DNA of 35,355 nucleotides. It comes from Chara braunii (taxonomy: Eukaryota; Streptophyta; Charophyceae; Charales; Characeae). Both the position numbers and the translations under genes were made by a program. The stretch is from the NCBI GenBank assembly GCA_003427395.1, contig BFEA01000684.1:219185-254539 (forward strand). The letters are read 5' to 3'. Below, piece by piece: positions 23,701 to 31,306 of the stretch. The notes beneath the pieces are model-generated. The model was not told the origin of the DNA and searched no databases. It saw only the letters and a program-made list of their open reading frames with translations. Numbering within the stretch: the first letter of the stretch is position 1; every line of letters begins with the position of its first letter.

Positions 23701-26700
23701 CTCCTCCGCTACCTCGCCCGCACCCAGGTTACACCACCGCCTCAAAGGAAAAACTTCCTGCCATCAGGTGGTATACCGCCACCGCCATCGGTCCCCCTTT
23801 GAGAATCACCTTCCTGACTCATTGCAGGTAGAGATAGTATCTCCACGTGCCTACACAGTCAACGAAACAAATCACTCGCAACTCCTTAACTGAGCTCACT
23901 TTTGCCTTGAATCAACAGCCGCCACCTCCGCTAGGTACAATTGCCTAGATGGTTACGACCCTAGGTAGTAGGAAAGCAAAGAACTGCATTCGCACGAAAT
24001 GTAGTCAATACAATACCACGAACAGCCAGCAGTCGACAGCACACGGGACAAGCCCAAAGCTGCAAGTTCAACAATCAACATCTGATTCAAAAAAGACACG
24101 TTAACCAATGGTGGGTTAATCGCGATCTTGCGTGCTGCCCAACGATGCTAATGAGTGTTGAAACACAACCCGTCATCCCTCCTACCCTCACCACTCTGGT
24201 GTTCAAATCTGACGTGGGGGGCTCAACCCTGCACAGTCGGCCTCTTTCTATCACTGAATTGTGAACCTGGTGCTGTATTTGCAGCAGATTCATTTTCCGC
24301 TAGTGTTTCTCAACATTTTAATCAGACTACTTGCATGTTGTTATTTTTGAGTTTGGGTGAGCTGTCAGTTTTTTGTTTATTATGGGATAATAACTGGTCG
24401 TAGATACGGCCCACGCGCAATCCTTTTTGGTTTATTGTCGCCGAACTTTGGTGGTTTGGCATAAAAAAGGGCCTACCAGAAAATGAATCTGCTCCAAATA
24501 CATCACCAGGGTTATGAATCGGTGGTGGAAAGAGGCCGAGTGCGCAGGACTCTCTCGGACGCCGGATTTAACACCAGACGGCATGCAAGGCCCGTGCGCC
24601 CTTTCTACCGAACCGGAAAAGTTCAGGTGCAACAAACCAAAAAAACCTAGGGAGATATCCTGGGTGCCCGGGTCCCGATGTCACGCCCGGATTGGCGACC
24701 GGGTGACCGGCCGGGCATGACCCCCGGGCAGCCTCAGCGCAAAAAAAATAAAAAATAAAAAAAAATCAAATCCAAAAAAATCTGAAAAAAAATTATGTTG
24801 TGTAGAATTGCAATACGAACAACTTTTGGCTGAAGGGTCACATCAGAATTCCTCACAGAACTAAAGATAAAAAAGAAAATAACCATATCACACTAAGGCA
24901 CCCCCCTTTAAACCCCTCTAGCCCCTTCAAATTTCATTTACACTCCCCTTTCCCCCCCTTGACAGCCAACACTCAAAAAAAGAAAAGAGCCCGGATTTGG
25001 GCTCCTCTCGGAGAGCGCGGAAAAACCCCACCGCCATTTTTTAATATTATTATTATTATTTTCAATGACCGGGTCACCCGGGCGTCACGCCCGGGTGACC
25101 GGCCGGTCCAGACCAGCCGGTCATGAAAATCTTCCTAGGAAAAAACAGTTTTCGCGTGGTCCGTATCTCCCAATTATTCGTTTGTTTATTCTATGTTGTC
25201 ACCATATGCGTGCTCACTTCTTGTCTTGTTGTGAATCTGTGATTAGGGAAATACTCGAAGCTTGTGCCACACGCCTGTGAACGCCCATCGCTACTATAGG
25301 TCTCCTTGTTCGCCGTGTTGCTGCCGTGTATAACACCCTAATGCTCCGATAGTAACATATACACAATTAGCACATCCAGTCTCCCTCAGCCTGGTTCTTG
25401 GTCCATGCTGCCGTGCTTTATTGCTATACTTTATTATTTTTTCAATAAGTCACGTTCGGGAGTTTCTACATTCATGCGTATCATCCTGATTTTTTTGTGT
25501 CTTCATGCATGCTTTCTATTTCTATGATCTACGTCGACCCTCTGGCTCGGTCTGTCCTTTCCTTCTTGTTCTTGGTCTTGGTTCATGTTGTTGACCTCGT
25601 TGATAATTGCATACTCACGAAGTTGATGTGGAGATCACCTACTACTGGTTCCTGGTTTGGTTCTGCGCTGCCCTAACCATGCCGGTGGTGGTGCTGTATA
25701 AATTTGGGTAGACTTTTGTATTTGTCGTTTCTTGCTTCATTCTCAAGCTTTCATTTTTCAAAAACAAAAACCTGCATTGGAAAATCATTCCAAACGTTTT
25801 TGTATTTGTAGTTTCCTCAACTTCCTGGCGGGTGGATGAAGCGCCGCATAGGTAGGGACTCGCCAGCATGGCACCGAGACTTGCTACTCTTTTGAATATT
25901 TCAGTCCCCGTTTTTCGCGCGTAATTCGTGATGCTCCATGGCTTTGCTTCGCTTTGCTTCTTCTCTTTCTCCCTCCCATTCCTTCGTTTTTCTTTCGCAT
26001 ATGTGCTTCTTCGCATTCCCTGATGCCTTTTGGCCTTTGCATCTGATTGCATCACCCATCCAGCTTAGTTCTCAAGTTTTCAATTCTTTTTTTTTTTTAC
26101 CTGCTAAGAGTCCTAGGAGCCCATTGGAAAATCATGCCATGCAAAAAACAAAAACAAAAACAAAAACAAAAAAGAGCCAAGGGTGTTCGTCTATCTAAGG
26201 CTGCGAAGGGACCCCTCTGGTGGGTTTTAAATACCCGACAATCCAGCGAGTGCTTTGGATTTGCGCTTGGCGATATGCCAGCTTGGTCCAACTTCGGAAC
26301 TGACATCATCAGTCGTTGGTTCCTCGCTGCGGTGATATTGCAAAAAATAATGTTATTCGGACTTATTCCTTTTGTTAAATTTTTAAAACGGCCAGTACCT
26401 CCAAGCCTCTTTTTCCCATGGCGTATTTCCTCGGTGCGGCGTGCGCCCCCCAAAAAAAGAAGTGCCACGAATGCGTTTATGTTTTTATTTTGGCTGTCAC
26501 AGCCAACCATTTTGGTCTGGTAGCTGTGCTCGTCCAAAAATCCCGTGGCGCGGCGATAGACAAATTTCAAATTTGTCGTAAAAAGTTTGCCTCAGAGAGG
26601 TACCGGTCGTTTCAGAGCAAAAAAATCGTTCTTTTCCAGCTTGTAAGATATTCTTTTGAATTTTTGGTGTTCATTTTGAGCCTTTTTTGGCTTGTTTCGA

Positions 26701-29700
26701 GTCTTCTGACCATAGCAATTTTTCATTTTCCCCTGTAACAGAGTGTTTTGTACCGCCATGCAGCACACAGTTCTCTGCACAGGTAGTCAACGAGTATGCT
26801 AGCGCTGATCGGCCTGTATACGGCAAAGTGGATGCTGTTGTGTTGGGGTGCATGTTTTGTGGGGTGTGTCTGCAAATGGGCTGTGGATGGGAGAGGGGCT
26901 GCAGAGAAATGTTCTGTGCAGTGTGTGTGCGCGAATGGGCTGTGGATGCTGTGTGCTGCTCACATACTTGTGTTGCTTTGTTGGGTTGAATTGCAGGTGA
27001 TGAATGTGCTGAGAGTGGAGGAGCCACCAACTCATATGCACAGGGTATACTTCATGGGTTCAAACTCGTTCTCCGAGCCATGGCACCTTCCCCACAGTCC
27101 TCCAGATCAGATACTCGACATTGTGTGAGTTATAGTCCCTTTTCCCAGCCGTGACCAAATTGCGTAGCATTCTTTAAATTCCTTTTTCTTTTTTTTCTTT
27201 TAATGATCCTTCACCCTTTGTGCGCATTGCCCGTCGCTCCCGTCGATTGAATTGTCATGTGAAATGTCTGGATCGCGGTGATCTGGGCAGTTTGCCCGTT
27301 GGGGGTGCTGTGAGGAGTTCATCGAATGCGACCCTTGTCATTTAGAGGAATGAAAAGTCGTAGCAAGGTTCCGTACATTGTGCGCAGTTTTTTTCTTCAC
27401 TGGCAGGAGGTCATTCCAAGGACGGAGTTTTGTTCTGAGCTGCACTGTCTAGAACTATATACTGGGTGGCTCTTCCTGGTCCTTTGTTTTTTCCCCTCTT
27501 TCTCCCCACCCCCCCCCCCCCCCCCCCCCCCCCTTTTTATTTCCCCCCTCTTTTTTCTTCCCTTTTTTTTTCCCCCTTTTTCTTTTTGTGGGTGTTAACC
27601 CCCCTCAGAAGACCCTCTTCCTGGTCCCCTATGCCCTGAACCTTGTCCAACAGGGTTGGTTTTACGGTGTCCAAACTTGTTAACTTCGTCGTCAGCCCAG
27701 AGTTCTGTCCAATGTGTCTTGTGATGTTGAAGTCCTGAGATGTTCTGTCAAGCTCGGGAACGGCTGCTAGCACGTTGACCAGCGAGTGGCATGCAACCAA
27801 CCCGTGACTACTTCTGAGGTGAATTCATCCCTTTCAATATGTACTGTTCGAACTCCTGCTCACCCCGTACAGCATGTCTTAGAGGTACTTGTATTGTCGT
27901 GTGTCCAGGTTCGTGCTCGTGTATATTTTGTCCATAGTTGGATGGAAGCCCTCATTTCCTCTCTGCCATGACGGACTCCCAGATCTTTAGGATGCGGTGA
28001 TAGTTTACGCATTCTGGCTGTCCGTGGTTTGATTGGGTGGTATATTGTGTGCACAGCTTTGAGGATGCATACAATCGATTTGCAGAAGAGATAAACACTC
28101 TGGCAGCATTCCAGTGGTGGGAAGGATGTGTGTACGGCGTATTATGTGTGCTTTGTTTTCCCTTTGGATGGAGCTGGCAGCAGTGGCGCCGGAGGATGAA
28201 GCTGCTGAAACTACAGGAGTTTGCACAGAACGAGTACGATCATGCATGCCTGAGATCTTGCCGCTCGCGGGCACTGTATGAAGGGATTAAGGTACGCGGG
28301 AATCTGGTAGCCCAGTGCTCAGAAGCCATGTCTCTGTCTGTTGTCAATGTTCGTTGAGATACCGAAACTGCTCACACCACTTTTGTGAAGGGAATATTGA
28401 GGTCCCCAAGGTCGGACAGCAAAATGCGTGATACTCATCGCCCCTCTTTCTGTGATTGTACCTGGAGTGCGAAAACTACTCCCATTTCTGTGCACAAATG
28501 TACCATGCGTAGTTTAGCTGTCTAAATGGTTTGACCCATGTTTCGCAAGCTGCGATGTGTAAGAAGACTGTGCTAAGAAAACCGTACAGCTGGGACATCC
28601 GTTAAAATTGCAACGATACACAGAAGGGTAATTAGCATGGCACCTGCGCAAGGATGACACGCATAGATCGAGAACTGGTTCACATCAGACGACAAAAAAA
28701 GAAAATCATACAGCAAGTGACTGATTTCCTGGACTGTCAGAGGAAACATAATGATGGGATGCCGAGTGGATACTGTCTATTTTCGAAAATGATGGCTAGG
28801 AAATGATGGCTGCATTTTAAAACTGCGAATATGACACCAGTCACACCACCATTCTCTCTACCATGAGTGGAGCGAAGCCATCTTATCTCTGTGACAGAAG
28901 CGTTGTGCTTCTCTTAAACCTCCAGTACTTGGCCCATACATCGGCCGCAGGCCCTTTTCGTATAAGCGCCGCATCTTTCAGGGCCTCACCGCCGTTGATA
29001 ATACGGCCTCCGAAAGCCGTATTTGAAAGGGCTGTCATCCGCGTATAGGGGTGAAAACGTTGCTAAACTTGCTGGTATTGTGGGATTAATTCATCACTGC
29101 GTGTTGGCCATGCAGAGTACCCGCTGAAAAATTAGTGGCCTTGTGGTAACTATGCCTTTCACATACATCGGCTGCGGGCGAGGCCCCTAACAGTCACCGA
29201 TAATAAAATTTATCAACGTTAGCCGCCTTTGGACCCCGCCTCTGAAGGCCCCCGAAGAACGCGGTACAGGTAGTATTCCCAAATGGACACACCACTGCGA
29301 AAGGTAGTGGCGGTCTAACCCACAAAGGAACTTAGGGGCTAGCCAGATGCGGAATGTGAGGAGCTGTCTCTCTGCGATGCAAAGTTTCTGACGGACCTTT
29401 TCGGTGCAGGTCAGCTCGACGCCGGACTTGATTTTGGCATATGTCGACCTGTTTTTGGGAGGTGACGAGAAACGTGCCGATCTTCCACCGAAACTGCATG
29501 AACGACTTCCCATGGCAATCCTCTTTGGAGGAGCTGGCACGTACATGGCGCCTTTCCATCTTCATAGTGACGATCTGCTCACAAGATTGATATCGGAGGT
29601 AAAGTCGGTTTCCTCTACCTGTAACCCCTCTGCTCTCTGCCCTCCCTTCCACTGACTCCTGTGTTATTTCTGCATGTGGGTGCTCTCCCTGCTATGGTCT

Positions 29701-31052
29701 TCTTTTTTTTTTCTTTTTTCTTTTTTAAAAAACATCTCTTCTTCTTTGCTTTTTTAACCCCCCTGCTCTCTGCCCTTCCCCCACTTACTCCTGTGTTAAT
29801 TCTGCATGTGGGTGCTCTCCCTGCTATGTTCTTTTTTTCTTTCTTTTGAAATTTTTTCTTTTTTGAAAACACCTCTTCTTCTTTGCTTTTTTAACCCTGC
29901 TGCTCTCTGCCCTTNCTCCACTNACTCCTGTGTTAATTCTGCATGTGGGTGCTCTCCCTGCTATGTTCTTCATTTTTTTTTTATTTTTTTTTTGAAAAAC
30001 ACGTCTCTTTCTTTGTTTTTTAACCCTCCTGCTCTCTGCCCTTCCTCCATTGACTCCTTTGTTAATTCTGCATGTGTGTGCTCTCCCTGCTATGTTCTTT
30101 TTTTTTTTTTCCTCTTCTTCTTTGCTTTTGTCCTGCTCAAAGACACTTGTATTTTGCCTTGGGCACCGGGCCCCAAAACAAAAAACATCTCTTCGCAGGC
30201 GGTTGCCTGGGGTTATACGAGCACCCCCAGGTACTACCGTGATGCTCGTGGCTGTCCTACTTGTATATTTTTTCAATCCGCAGTCTTGTTCCCTTTCTGT
30301 TCTGAAGGAAATTAGCCCCTAACATTATGGTATCCATCAGGATTTGAACCCATGACCTGTTTATCAACAGTTCAACATACCATTTAGCGGCTTTTTAGCA
30401 GCAAGCCAGTCTTGTCCTAAACAGTCGTCGTGCACGCTTTCAGCTCGTCGTTTACAGGTTCCTAGGGTCTTTGCAGCAGGCCTGGGACTCGTACGGTCTT
30501 ATGTTCTGTCTGCTTGGCAATTCTCGACCAGGTTGTACTCCCACGCCATAGTGGACTTGGTTAGTGGTGACTTGGGGTGAGGATAACCAAATGGCCAACT
30601 ACCGAAGGTGACTGTCATTCGTCTAGCGTCCAATCTCCTTAACAGCTATGGAGCGGCCACACACTTGAGTGTCCCAACTTTGGAAATCTTCTACTTGTCT
30701 ATGTGCGTGTGTACAAGGAAAAAATAAAAGGGAAACATAATGGTTACCTGGAATCGCCCGCATATGATACGTCCCAGCCGGATAAGGTTGTGCAAACCAG
30801 GCCGGGATGTTGTTGATTCTGCGTTTGGCGGCTTGGCCCTTTCCGACTTCTTGTGCTTGTGGGTGGGTGGCAAAGGTGGGCAACTTGAAAATTAGAATAT
30901 GCCCGCGTGATTTGTTTCATGTTTTGCCATCATTGCTGTCACCTTCGTCATCGTCAGGGTTGCTTTCGCCCTGCCATCGCTTTCGCTATCGTGAGGGGCG
31001 TCTTTGCTGATGTTGCGGTCTTCTTCTGGCCTTCCCCCAGCACGCAGACACA

Positions 31053-31109
<57 letters not shown>

Positions 31110-31181
31110 CAGCTCAGCTGGAAAAATCCCTCCAAAGTTGAGTAGAGGAGGTAGAGAGGTTGAGAGAGAGGTTGAGAGAGA

Positions 31182-31217
<36 letters not shown>

Positions 31218-31247
31218 ACCTCAGCTGGAAAAATCCCTCCAAAGTTG

Positions 31248-31306
<59 letters not shown>

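Larger units (their letters stand above)
23287..26996 (+). other. Intron 6 (3710 bp)
   Basis: Contains the compound element 23386-25186 with its nested insertion. 25190-26996 has a (CAAAAA)n tract at 26148-26172 and a weak duplication (TTCTCAAG.TTTCA and CATTGGAAAATCAT at 25740-25797 and 26070-26138), otherwise nothing recognisable. Confidence 0.88.

Noticed and set aside
23386-25186. LTR retrotransposon
   Set aside because: The repeats are largely inverted at the ends, the direct repeats are internal and short, and there is no primer-binding site, polypurine tract or reverse transcriptase sequence that I can see.
29806-30315. Long ORFs on both strands over the 130-bp array
   Set aside because: They are translations of the minisatellite and its T tracts (Phe- or Lys-rich), with no independent support.
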